A stretch of DNA of 64,000 bases from assembly GCA_018333785.1 (NCBI GenBank), contig JAGXSU010000058.1:1-64000 (forward strand), in the 5' to 3' direction. The position numbers and the translations under genes were made by a program. How positions within the stretch are numbered: the stretch's first letter is position 1; every line of letters begins with the position of its first letter. Below the pieces are notes generated by a model, which ran no database searches, had not been told where the DNA came from, and was given only the letters and a program-made list of their open reading frames with translations. Source of the DNA: Methylomicrobium sp. GTDB taxonomy: Bacteria; Pseudomonadota; Gammaproteobacteria; Methylococcales; Methylomonadaceae. Shown piece after piece: positions 41,500-50,745 of this stretch.

Positions 41500-42081
41500 A
41501 TGAATACTTCCCCCAAACTAATTGATGTCTTCGAACAGTTAAGGGAATGTTTAATTATCATTCGTCGCGATTACAACACATACAATGCTCTCTATTGCGA
41601 AGAAAATAGGGCACTATTGACAGCAATTGCACCGACATTTTTCACCGACATTGGGGAAATTCTCCAACGCGATTGGATTCTTCAGGTGGGAAAACTAATG
41701 GACCCAGCTACCACCAAAGTTCGCGGGGCTAGCAGAGAGAACTTGACGATTCAATTGGTTATGCAGCAACTCGAAGATGAATCGTTACTAACCGCAGAGA
41801 TACGCGACAAAGCGAAGGCAATTCTTGACTATGGTGAAATCATAAAGCCAGCACGAGACCGAATACTGGCCCATCGAGACCGTATCAGCCACTTTGAAGG
41901 TATCGCCATGGGGCAGACAACTGATGAGCAACTAAATGAATTCATCGAAAATATTCAGCACTTTACCGACTTGGTGGGAAATCAAATCGGTATTGGCCCC
42001 TTGGATTTTTCGTCATCGGGTTGTAAAGGCGATGTGTATGATCTTCTTTGTTGTTTGCGATCATTAGGAAACTTTATATGA
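41500..42081 (+). CDS. AbiU2/HEPN-like protein
   Basis: All-helical about 190 aa protein with a RDRILAHRDR (R-x5-H) motif, resembling HEPN_AbiU2 family proteins. Confidence 0.5.
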   Translation: MNTSPKLIDVFEQLRECLIIIRRDYNTYNALYCEENRALLTAIAPTFFTDIGEILQRDWILQVGKLMDPATTKVRGASRENLTIQLVMQQLEDESLLTAEIRDKAKAILDYGEIIKPARDRILAHRDRISHFEGIAMGQTTDEQLNEFIENIQHFTDLVGNQIGIGPLDFSSSGCKGDVYDLLCCLRSLGNFI

Positions 42082-42249
42082 ATATCGAAGGGTTCTCGAA
42101 CTCGTTCGATCTAAAGCCGGGGAACGCACCGCGTATCTAAATCTAAATCTGTCAGGCGGCTTTCCATTCAACAACGGTCACTAGCTGTCGAAACTCTGTG
42201 GTCCGTAATTGGCCGAAACGAGCATTGATAAAACAAACTTAACGTCACG

Positions 42250-42580
42250 TCAGGACTTATCGGCCAATTCCACAACCACATGACCTTCATCCAATAATTG
42301 CAGGGCTTGTGGAAAAACTTCGGTGAACAATGCTTGTAACCGCTGGTTAGTAGTATTACCGCTGGTGACCCAAAGTAATTGTGGTGGTGGTTGCTGACGT
42401 AGAACTAGTTCGACAAAATCACTGTCCTTACTGATTAAAACGACACCCTCTTGTTGAGCGCGCTCGAAAATCTCTAGATCGTTGGCATCACGCAAACCCA
42501 GTTCCCGTTGGGCATACGCTTCAACTTTGAATGTCCAGCGCAGCCAATCGGCCAGATTGGGCGTCAACCCAAAAAATCAT
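42250..42580 (-). pseudogene. DUF5615 PIN-like toxin, apparently frameshifted near its N-terminus
   Basis: RELGLRDANDLEIFERAQQEGVVLISKDSDFVELV..LLWVTSGNTTNQRL matches DUF5615. The natural ATG overlapping the antitoxin stop reads MIFWVDAQSGRLAALDIQS*, out of frame with the rest. Confidence 0.7.
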
Positions 42581-42804
42581 GCGACCAGTCGTTCAAGGTT
42601 GGCTCGTCGGGCTGCGTAAAGAAGGCAGGCCTGGATGTCAGCGAGTTCTAGGTCCGGGTAGTCGAGCAGAATTCTCTCACTACTAACGCCCTCTGCCAGC
42701 ATGTGCAAGATATCACTGACCCGTATTCTCATGCCGCGAATACAAGGCTTGCCGCAGCATTGCAACGGGTTATGGGTGATTCGGCTCTCGACTTGCTCGT
42801 TCAT
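42577..42804 (-). CDS. DUF433 antitoxin
   Basis: RITHNPLQCCGKPCIRGMRIRVSDILHMLAEGVSSERILLDYPDLELADIQACLLYAA, typical DUF433. Confidence 0.88.
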   Translation of the reverse strand: MNEQVESRITHNPLQCCGKPCIRGMRIRVSDILHMLAEGVSSERILLDYPDLELADIQACLLYAARRANLERLVA

Positions 42805-43260
42805 AATGTGACATTTTCCGTGCTAAATTGACTTTATTTTAACTTCATCAGGCCAGAAAGTACTAACCGCGTACCCTGTATCTGGATTACAAGTCAAACC
42901 AAAATGTTGACAGGATCCCTAAACTATTGAAAATGGATGGGATACTTGACGGTCGTCTCATGACCGGAATTGTGAATTCGCCATTGAAGCAAACCTATCT
43001 TGATAGCTGTGCTTCATATTTTTACTGCTTCTATAGCTCTGCGGGTAGGCCGTTTGTGCTCGCGTCAATCTGACAATCAGAAATGTGGCAGTCCAACCTT
43101 CCTCAATCCAATCTCGGAAGAAGCAGTTCCGCCTTAAGATAGAAGCCGCTTCGGTTTCCCACCCAGGAAAGTGGGGCTTTATTCTGTAAAAGTGGGGTTA
43201 AACAGTTTTTTTAGCGCAGAGCTGTTTTTAACGCCCGGAAGACTTGGGACGGTGTGATGA

Positions 43261-44328
43261 ATGTGTTACAACAGGCTCATTATTTTCAATAAACAGCAAA
43301 TAACCATGTTTCAGCCGTTTAAAAGCCTTTTACCAACCCATTATTCTTATCGTATCCTGAATCGGAATAGTATCAGCGCTGTCTTTTTAGCGCTGCTTTT
43401 GTCTTCAGGTTGCGCGAAAACCGATAGTGAGCCTTTGCGCGCTGCTCTTGCCTCCACTCGATTTGTTGCCTATACACCTACGGATCTGAAAATTATTTAT
43501 GGTCAGGTCAAGCCGGCCTCCAAAGATCAGATTACCCGTGATTTAACCGTGTTGCGTAATGATTTTCAGGGCTTGATTACCTATTCCTGCGCAGATGGTC
43601 TGGAGCACTTGCCGGCTATTGCGAAATCGCAGGGCTTTACCGCGATTATCCTCGGCATTTGGGATCCGATGTCCGAGGTGGAGCTAACGTGTGCCAAAAA
43701 ACTGGTCAATGAATTTCCTGATCTGATTGTCGGTATCTCGGTAGGCAATGAAAACTTGCTGGCCAAACGTTATGACTGGGATCAATTGAAACAGGCTATG
43801 CGTAAATTCCGCAGTGAATTGCCCGGCACGCCGGTTGCGACTTCGGAGCCGTTCTATTATTACTTGAATGATGAACCGGCTGATTTTATTGCCGAGCAGG
43901 ACTTTCTTTTGCCCAGCATTCACCCGCTTTTTCAGCCCTGGTTTGAACAAGGTAATACGGCATCCTGGGTGAATTTTGTCGTCGAGGTTATGAATTTACT
44001 GATCAAAAAATCCGATAAGCTTATTTTGATCAAAGAAAGCGGCTTACCCAGTGGTCCTAAAGGCAGCCGCTTCAGTCCTGAGCAACAAGCCGGATTTTGG
44101 GTGGAACTCTATCAAAAAATGCCCCGTACACCGGGTTTGAATCTGGCGTATTTCGAAGGCTTTGATCATGCCTGGAAAGAGGAAAACGCCAAGGTCGATT
44201 TTAAAGGTGCACATCCTGAAGAGGGGTATTGGGGCTTTTATACTGAAGCCGGTCAGCCCAAGCCGGTGCTCAAAGCGCTCAGAAAGCTTTGGCAGAGCAC
44301 TGCAAAAAGTCAGGAGGCGCCGCGTTAG
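43261..44328 (+). CDS. GH17-like glycosyl hydrolase lipoprotein (exo-beta-1,3-glucanase-related)
   Basis: Lipobox-like LLLSSGCAK; LKIIYGQVKPASKDQITRDL, VGISVGNENLL, ILIKESGLPSGPKGSRFSPEQQAGFWVEL, AYFEGFDHAWKEE. Confidence 0.72.
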   Translation: MCYNRLIIFNKQQITMFQPFKSLLPTHYSYRILNRNSISAVFLALLLSSGCAKTDSEPLRAALASTRFVAYTPTDLKIIYGQVKPASKDQITRDLTVLRNDFQGLITYSCADGLEHLPAIAKSQGFTAIILGIWDPMSEVELTCAKKLVNEFPDLIVGISVGNENLLAKRYDWDQLKQAMRKFRSELPGTPVATSEPFYYYLNDEPADFIAEQDFLLPSIHPLFQPWFEQGNTASWVNFVVEVMNLLIKKSDKLILIKESGLPSGPKGSRFSPEQQAGFWVELYQKMPRTPGLNLAYFEGFDHAWKEENAKVDFKGAHPEEGYWGFYTEAGQPKPVLKALRKLWQSTAKSQEAPR

Positions 44329-45710
44329 TCCCTGTTTGTTTCGCTACAGTTTTTGAAAAGCTGTTTGGTGATTGTTGTTTCATAAGCGTGATCAATCATT
44401 GGCTTGGGATAAGTGCCGGACAGGTATTTTTTATCCCAGGCATGGATGATTTTGGCGGGTATGGATTTCAGTTCAGGAATCCAGCGGTAGATATAGCGGC
44501 AATCCGGGTCGAATTTTTGTTGTTGCAGCCAGGGATTGAAAATTCTGAAATAAGGCTGGGCGTCACAGCCGGTGGAGGCGGCCCACTGCCAATTGCCGTT
44601 ATTGACACACGGGTCATAATCAACCAGATGCTGGGCGAAATAGCGTTCACCCCACCGCCAGCTGATACGCAAGTCTTTGACCAGAAAGGATGCCGTAATC
44701 ATCCTGACCCGGTTGTGCATGAATCCGGTGTTGTTGAGTTCCCGCATCCCGGCATCGACAATCGGAAAGCCGGTTCTGCCTTCCGCCCACGCTTTAAACT
44801 GATCAAGATTGTTTTGCCAGGGTATCTGGTCAAATTTTGATACGAACGCATGGCCGAATACTTTAGGGTAGTGATGACCGATATGGGTAAAAAAATCACG
44901 CCAATATAACTGCCTAATCAGCGGATGCTCTTCCCCCAATTCGCTGCTGATTGCTTGATGCGCTTCTCTGACCGAACAGGTGCCAAATTTTAAATGAGCC
45001 GATAGCAGGCTGGTGCTCTGCAATCCTGGATAATCCCGAGTTTCCTGATAGTTTTTTTGAGATGCCAGGTGCGTGAGGATTGACAGGGCCTCTTTTCTGC
45101 CGCCCGTTTGAGCCGGACTGGAAGATGTATCGATCAATGACTCGAATGAATAATGCGGTGGCTTTTCAACAAACTTTGAAAAACAGCCCTGAGCTAAAGC
45201 CTTGGGCGAGGGTACCGGGAATCGACGGACGTTATTGTAGAAAGGTGTAAATACTTTATACGCGTCCCCATTCTGTTTAACCGCCTCTTCGGGTTCTGTC
45301 AGCAAGGCATCGGCCAAGGTATGAAGATCAATACCGTTGTTTTGGCAAGTGGTGTAGAGCGTCTCATCCCGTTGACGGCTGAATGGAGAATAATCACGGT
45401 TTATAAAAACGGCATCGATGGCAGCGGTCTGAATCAGTGTTTCAACGATGCTCTGCGGCGAGCCATAAAAAAACGATAATCCGGCCTCTTTTTCACTGAA
45501 TTGTGCTTGCAAGTCTTTAAGGCTTTGTAGCATAAATTGCAGGGCAGGCTTGCTTTGGTAAGGGTGAGGCTCAATTTGTGCAGGATCGAAGATAAAACAG
45601 GGCAGTACACACGCCGACTGTTGCAGTGCGGCGTTAAGAGCGGTATTGTCAACCAGTCTTAAATCGCGGCGGAATATAAAAAGCGAATGGCGGTAACGGG
45701 TTATTGTCAT
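44325..45710 (-). CDS. phr: Deoxyribodipyrimidine photo-lyase / cryptochrome family
   Basis: LFIFRRDLRLVDNTAL, LYWRDFFTHIG, AWAEGRTGFPIVDAGMRELNNTGFMHNRVRMITASFLVKDLRISWRWGERYFAQHLVDYDPCVNNGNWQWAASTGCDAQPYFRIFNP. Confidence 0.96.
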   Translation of the reverse strand: MTITRYRHSLFIFRRDLRLVDNTALNAALQQSACVLPCFIFDPAQIEPHPYQSKPALQFMLQSLKDLQAQFSEKEAGLSFFYGSPQSIVETLIQTAAIDAVFINRDYSPFSRQRDETLYTTCQNNGIDLHTLADALLTEPEEAVKQNGDAYKVFTPFYNNVRRFPVPSPKALAQGCFSKFVEKPPHYSFESLIDTSSSPAQTGGRKEALSILTHLASQKNYQETRDYPGLQSTSLLSAHLKFGTCSVREAHQAISSELGEEHPLIRQLYWRDFFTHIGHHYPKVFGHAFVSKFDQIPWQNNLDQFKAWAEGRTGFPIVDAGMRELNNTGFMHNRVRMITASFLVKDLRISWRWGERYFAQHLVDYDPCVNNGNWQWAASTGCDAQPYFRIFNPWLQQQKFDPDCRYIYRWIPELKSIPAKIIHAWDKKYLSGTYPKPMIDHAYETTITKQLFKNCSETNRD

Positions 45711-45865
45711 AATCGAAAAGTAGAAAGAGGAGAAGGCTCAGTTTATCGCTGTTTAAAGAACATAAGAACTTACTGCCGAAAATAGCGCCGTCAAGTCAGC
45801 TTTGATCCGGCGGGATTAAAAAATAAAAGTTAAAACGCTGTAACTACTCGCCCGCTTTTAATTGA

Positions 45866-45964
45866 GGGCGTAGGTGCTTGATTTCAAAGGACGCGTGAAT
45901 ACGTCCCTGTAGCTCTCTGCAACATCCCTGTTGCAGAAGCCTTTTCAATCAACCACCTACACCC
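45866..45964. repeat. About 99-bp palindromic-ended intergenic element containing dispersed repeat copy 2
   Basis: GGGCGTAGGTGCTTGATTTCAAAGG ... CCTTTTCAATCAACCACCTACACCC inverted ends; interior aligns with 23609-23673. Confidence 0.7.
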
Positions 45965-46052
45965 AAAAAAATTGGAGGGGGGTGAGCAGATACAAGACGC
46001 AAATGACTACCTGTTTTTCTTCCTTCTCCGGCTTGTTCACAGGAAAAATAGG

Positions 46053-46541
46053 ATGTTATTGAATTTCAATGATGCTGATGAAAAATACTTTTGGCTGACG
46101 ATCAATGACGATGTCATGGGCGGTGTGTCAAAAGGTCGGATAGAGCTTTTGCAAAGCCAGATGCTTTTGTTCAGAGGTTATTTGTCTCTGGATCATAATG
46201 GCGGTTTTGTTTCGGTACGCAGGCAGTTGACTCATGCCGCTTTGGCGGGTTACAGCGGGATTATGCTGCGTGTCAAAGGCGACGGCCGGGCTTATCAATT
46301 ACGCGTGAGAACGGATGATCAGTATGACGGTATCGCCTATCGTTCCGTGTTTTCAACCTATGCGAATCAATGGTCAACGCTGACTCAACCCTTCTCGCTG
46401 TTTCGAGCCAGCTTCAGGGGGCGTATTCTGCCAACTGCTCCGGTTTTGGACCCGGCGCAAATCAGGCAGCTGGGTTTTTTGCTGGCCGATAAAAAACAGG
46501 GTTTTTTTCATCTTGAGGTCGCCTGGATACAATCTTATTGA
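46053..46541 (+). CDS. CIA30 / complex I intermediate-associated protein 30-like (NAD-dependent epimerase-associated fold)
   Basis: WLTINDDVMGGVSKGRIEL, FRGYLSLDHNGGFVSVR, GIMLRVKGDGRAYQLRVRTD. Start at MLLNFNDADE (46053). Confidence 0.85.
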   Translation: MLLNFNDADEKYFWLTINDDVMGGVSKGRIELLQSQMLLFRGYLSLDHNGGFVSVRRQLTHAALAGYSGIMLRVKGDGRAYQLRVRTDDQYDGIAYRSVFSTYANQWSTLTQPFSLFRASFRGRILPTAPVLDPAQIRQLGFLLADKKQGFFHLEVAWIQSY

Positions 46542-46750
46542 GGCTCAGGAACCTTTCCTGCAACAAAAAGTATAAAGACTGAGTGAGCGGGTTTTTTAAT
46601 GAGTTGCTTGCTGCCGAATTCCGGCAAAGCTTACGCCTTCCCTTTTTGTATCATCAAACTGGGAATTGCTGGAGTTTACAGCCTTTATCGAATGGCTCAG
46701 AATAATCGGATATACTCCCTGATGATTATGGATACGGACTGACTCTGGCT

Positions 46751-47905
46751 ATGAAAAAAAATAAGGAACACATCGTTCAACCGCTTAAAGTCGTGATTCT
46801 GGGCGGCGGTTATGCGGGTTTATCGGCATTGATCACTTTGCGTAAGCAGTCGCCGGATACCGTTATTACGCTGATTGATCCTCGTCCCCATCATCTGATT
46901 ATCACGCGTTTACACGAAACGGTTCATCGTCCGCTGGATAGCATTCGCATTGCTTATTCCGAATTGGCAAAACGCTTTAATTTTGAGCATGTACAGCAAT
47001 CACTGAGTATCAACGAGAGTCTGTTGCAGCATTGGCAGAATGAGCGAATCATTAAGCTGGAGTCAGGCGAGCTGCCTTTTGATTACCTGATCATTGCAGT
47101 GGGTGCGGCGAACTCCGGCACAGAAAATGATGATCCTGAAATTTTTGATTTGAACAAACTGACTCGGCAGTCTGCCGCACAGCGGTTGGAACAGTTTATT
47201 GCTGAACCTTCTGTTGAAAAGCCGGTTATCAACATTGTGGGGGCCGGACCCACGGGGATTCAGTTTGTATTTGAAATCGATCATATTTTGAAACAAGTGC
47301 ATGCCGATTATCAGCTGAATATAATCGATGGTCATGCCCGCTTATTGAAGGCTTTTCCTCGCGCGGTAGGCGACTATGTGCAAAAACGGCTGGTTGAAAA
47401 AAATATCAAATTGTTTAGCAACGCTTTTTATTCAGGCATCCAAAGCGGTGCACTCATACTAAAAGACCGCCAAACTGATCAGCCGACTGAATTACCCAAA
47501 GGGCTGACTTTTTTGTTTTTAGGCAAAGCCCCTGACATAATGTTGCATGCCAACAGTTCCGGACAAGTGATATTGAACAAAGCGGTGTTGACGCGCATCT
47601 TTACGGCAGGCGATTGCTCTCATTTTGATGAGATGGGAACAAACGGAATGACCTCGCAAGCGGCACTCAGAAAAGGCCGGTCTGTTGCTAAAAACTTGTT
47701 GTTACATGCCGGACTGATCCGGTTTTGCTTGCCTTACATGCATCAGGATATCGGCTATTTGCTGAGCTTAGGACCCGGCGATGCGGTCGGTTGGGTCGCG
47801 CGAAAAGCAACAATTATCAGCGGTCTTCCTGCCTATGTGGCAAAAGAAGGGATTGAATTGCAATATGACCTGTTGTTATCAGGAATTGACAGTTATCTGC
47901 CTTAA
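46751..47905 (+). CDS. NAD(P)/FAD-dependent oxidoreductase (NDH-2-like)
   Basis: VVILGGGYAGLSALITLRK, INIVGAGPTGIQFVFEI, IFTAGDCSHFDEMGTNGMTSQAALRKGRSVAKNLL. Confidence 0.85.
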   Translation: MKKNKEHIVQPLKVVILGGGYAGLSALITLRKQSPDTVITLIDPRPHHLIITRLHETVHRPLDSIRIAYSELAKRFNFEHVQQSLSINESLLQHWQNERIIKLESGELPFDYLIIAVGAANSGTENDDPEIFDLNKLTRQSAAQRLEQFIAEPSVEKPVINIVGAGPTGIQFVFEIDHILKQVHADYQLNIIDGHARLLKAFPRAVGDYVQKRLVEKNIKLFSNAFYSGIQSGALILKDRQTDQPTELPKGLTFLFLGKAPDIMLHANSSGQVILNKAVLTRIFTAGDCSHFDEMGTNGMTSQAALRKGRSVAKNLLLHAGLIRFCLPYMHQDIGYLLSLGPGDAVGWVARKATIISGLPAYVAKEGIELQYDLLLSGIDSYLP

Positions 47906-48002
47906 CAAGAGGCCATAGAGCGGTAAACTATTAAACAGTGAGTCTTGACGGCCGCAGGCTTAACGGCTGTTTTGTCAACCCATTGAAAGCGTGAAAGGGA
48001 CG

Positions 48003-48614
48003 ATGAAAGTTTCAACTTTGACAGTCAAGTGCATGGTTTTTGGCGTATGTGTGTCGCCTTTCATGGTGATGCTGTGGAATGCTTATAACAATACGCTGGG
48101 ACCTAACCCTGTCGAAGCAATGACGCATTTCAGCGGTTTATGGACGCTGCGTTTTTTGCTGATAACACTGACGCTGACCCCGATCAAAATGATCTATCCC
48201 AAGTCGGGGATTATCAAATACCGTCGGATGTTGGGCTTGTTCACTTTCTTTTATGCCACGCTCCACTTCCTGATTTTTTTGGCATTTGAACACGGCTTCA
48301 GTGTTCGTTATATCCTGGAAGATATCCTGACCAGTCCTATCGTTGATGTGGGACTGCTCGCTTACATTCTGCTGATTCCTTTGGCGCTGACGTCAACCAA
48401 CGAGATGATGCGCAAGCTGGGTAAAGCCTGGAAAAAAATGCACATTTCCGTTTATGTGATCGGGATGTTGAGTATTCTTCATTTTGCCTTGTCCGAAAAA
48501 GCGGATATCACTAACCCTCTTTTCTATGCTTCCATTCTTTTGATTCTATTAACCATCCGAGGCGTTGTGCGAAACCGGACGCAAAAAGGCCCCAAAAAAA
48601 TCAATGACACCTGA
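48003..48614 (+). CDS. msrQ: MsrQ-like heme-binding membrane subunit (YedZ family)
   Basis: HFSGLWTLRFLLITLTLTPIK, YRRMLGLFTFFYATLHFLIFL, WKKMHISVYVIGMLSILHF. ATG at 48003 (MKVSTLTVKC) fits better than 47991. Confidence 0.85.
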   Translation: MKVSTLTVKCMVFGVCVSPFMVMLWNAYNNTLGPNPVEAMTHFSGLWTLRFLLITLTLTPIKMIYPKSGIIKYRRMLGLFTFFYATLHFLIFLAFEHGFSVRYILEDILTSPIVDVGLLAYILLIPLALTSTNEMMRKLGKAWKKMHISVYVIGMLSILHFALSEKADITNPLFYASILLILLTIRGVVRNRTQKGPKKINDT

Positions 48615-48831
48615 CTTTTTACAAGAACTTACACACAAGTTCTTCAGCCCTAAACCGCCGAATTATTGCTTTCACCTCTGAAAACTTGCGATTCCATGAT
48701 GCTTGGGTAGACTGAAAAGCCAGTTCAATGAGTGATCCTTTGATCGGCAATTACGATTTATTGGGATCTATTGGTCACAACGAAGATGTTGTGCCTGTTG
48801 ATGGGTTTCATCAAGGTTTATCTTAGAGGAG

Positions 48832-49530
48832 GTGATTATGCGCGGTTTAGTTCAGATATTTCGCTATCTGCCAGCGCTGTGCGGTATCTATGCCGGTCAG
48901 GTACTTGCCATTCAACCCGATGTTCACTTATCCCTTTCTGTCGTTAAGGTAATAGCCAGTACCCCGGCCGGAAAAAATCACATGGGCTCCGGGGTGATTA
49001 TTGCGCCCAATAAAATCGCGACAAACTGCCATGTTACCCGGGATGCTTCACGCATTTCTGTCACCAAATCCGGAGAAAGTTATAAGGTGATCAAGCAGGC
49101 TGCACTGCCTGAATATGATGTCTGTATTCTGGAGTCAACAGCGCTCCCTTTGCCGAATGCGTCGTTGGCTGACAAGGATTCTCTAACCATTGGCAGTGAA
49201 ATCTATCTGTACGGATTTCCTTATGCATTGGGTATGCGATCAATGCCGGGTTCCGTGGTTGCTCTTCACCGGCACGGCAAAGATCCAGTAATTGAAATAG
49301 ATGCCGGATTTATGCAGGGTGCCAGCGGCGGTGGCATATTTAATGGGAAAGGTGAACTTGTGGGTTTAACGACTTTTATGGGGCGGGATGGTAAACAATT
49401 TCATTTTTATGCGATTCCGGCTGAATGGTTAGCCAAAGCCCTGCATGAGCCATTTATGCCTGTTCATGCGTTTCAGCAACTCAGTTTTTGGGAGAACGGC
49501 TCCTTTGTTCGGAACCAGAGTTCTGATTAG
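48832..49530 (+). CDS. Trypsin-like periplasmic serine protease
   Basis: GSGVIIAPNKIATNCHVTRDA, YDVCILES, MQGASGGGIFNGKGELVGLTTF. Confidence 0.8.
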   Translation: MIMRGLVQIFRYLPALCGIYAGQVLAIQPDVHLSLSVVKVIASTPAGKNHMGSGVIIAPNKIATNCHVTRDASRISVTKSGESYKVIKQAALPEYDVCILESTALPLPNASLADKDSLTIGSEIYLYGFPYALGMRSMPGSVVALHRHGKDPVIEIDAGFMQGASGGGIFNGKGELVGLTTFMGRDGKQFHFYAIPAEWLAKALHEPFMPVHAFQQLSFWENGSFVRNQSSD

Positions 49531-49564
49531 GGTTAACACAGGGCAAGTGAATAACTTCAGTTAA

Positions 49565-49597
49565 TAAAAAAAGGCCGGTTAAACCGGCCTTTTGTAT
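49565..49597 (+). terminator. Rho-independent terminator
   Basis: aaaaaAAGGCCGGTTtAAACCGGCCTTttgtattttt. Confidence 0.8.
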
Positions 49598-49618
49598 TTT
49601 TGCGGGGTAATTACAAAA

Positions 49619-49972
49619 TTGAAGTTTCCCAGTTTTTTAGGGGGGTCCACGCTTGTTAGAGAGCGTTGTTTGCACTAATAGTTACCGTCGTTCCGGCAGG
49701 GATTGCCGGACCAATCCGCTGGGAGCGGAATGGCACCCGCCCGAAGGGTGCCGGGCAGGACAGCCCGGCATGAGCCCAGAAGCCATGGATGGCGAGGACT
49801 GTAGCACGTCCTTGTGTCCTGGATCCCGGCAATCCCTGCCGGGATGACGCCTCAGCCTTACGCGACAGTGCTTTATTTAATAGGTTTGCCACCGTTTATG
49901 CAGACGCTTTCGATAATTTCTGCAGCCCAAGCATAATGGCTGTCCGTTTTTGAAATTTTTGGGAAACTTCAG
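49619..49972. mobile_element. MITE-like element family B, copy 1
   Basis: TTGAAGTTTCCCA...TGGGAAACTTCAG TIRs and perfect 8-bp direct repeat TTACAAAA (49611-49618 / 49973-49980); internal REP-like palindromes. Confidence 0.85.
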
Positions 49973-49982
49973 TTACAAAAAT

Positions 49983-50429
49983 TTAGCGTATCAAATCAAA
50001 TGTTTTTTCTAACGCTTTTGTCTTGGTTTTATCTTTTACGGCTTCTGTTGCCGCATCGGTTGATTTAGGCAGACTTTCAACTTGTCCTTTCAATTCTTCA
50101 GCTTTACCTGCGCCGCTTTCCAGTGATTTTATGCCTTCTTTGGCTTCTGTAGGCGCCAATTGCTCAAGGTTTTGCTGGGCAGCGTCTTTGACTTGTTCTG
50201 TAGCCTGCTCTTTTAGGACTTCAGGGGTGCTGCCAATACTGTCTTGCAGTGTTTTAGCTTTATCAAGAGTCTCAGTGGCTTGGGTTGCCTTGTTGACGGC
50301 TTCCGGTGCAGCAGATTTGGCGGCATCGGTGGCAAGTTGTTTAGCCGCATTATCAAACAAGCCCGCCATTGCAGAGCTTGAAGCTAACAAAAGTGAAGTG
50401 ATCATTATTGCTTTGATTTGCATGGGCAT
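49983..50429 (-). CDS. Hypothetical exported helical, Ala/Lys/Glu-rich protein
   Basis: Signal peptide (MQIKAIMITSLLLASSSAMA), low-complexity helical body. Confidence 0.65.
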   Translation of the reverse strand: MPMQIKAIMITSLLLASSSAMAGLFDNAAKQLATDAAKSAAPEAVNKATQATETLDKAKTLQDSIGSTPEVLKEQATEQVKDAAQQNLEQLAPTEAKEGIKSLESGAGKAEELKGQVESLPKSTDAATEAVKDKTKTKALEKTFDLIR

Positions 50430-50745
50430 CTCCTTGTGGAGTTGTAATGGGAGGCTAAAGTCTAGTCCGGCAAACCTGAATTTTATCTGAAGCGTTTAAT
50501 CTTTACTGTTTTACTGCGGATATATGAATTAATTATGAATTATATGCTCATAATATGGAAACAATAAATCTATATAAAGCGTTATTGTCAATGATATGTG
50601 TCTCATATATAGTTGAGTCGTGATTTGGAGATGCCCTGATTTAAAATATCGGATGTTATGAAAGGCTAAACTTTCTATTTCACAAAAACCGAACGGCAAC
50701 CTATAAAGGTTTTAAATTTTTTCAAATAACTTAGAGGATTTACTC

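Noticed and set aside
44289-44840. 183-aa plus-strand ORF
   Set aside because: It is antisense to the photolyase 3' end.
49653-49892. ORFs on both strands
   Set aside because: They are contained in the family B MITE, made of palindromic REP sequence.
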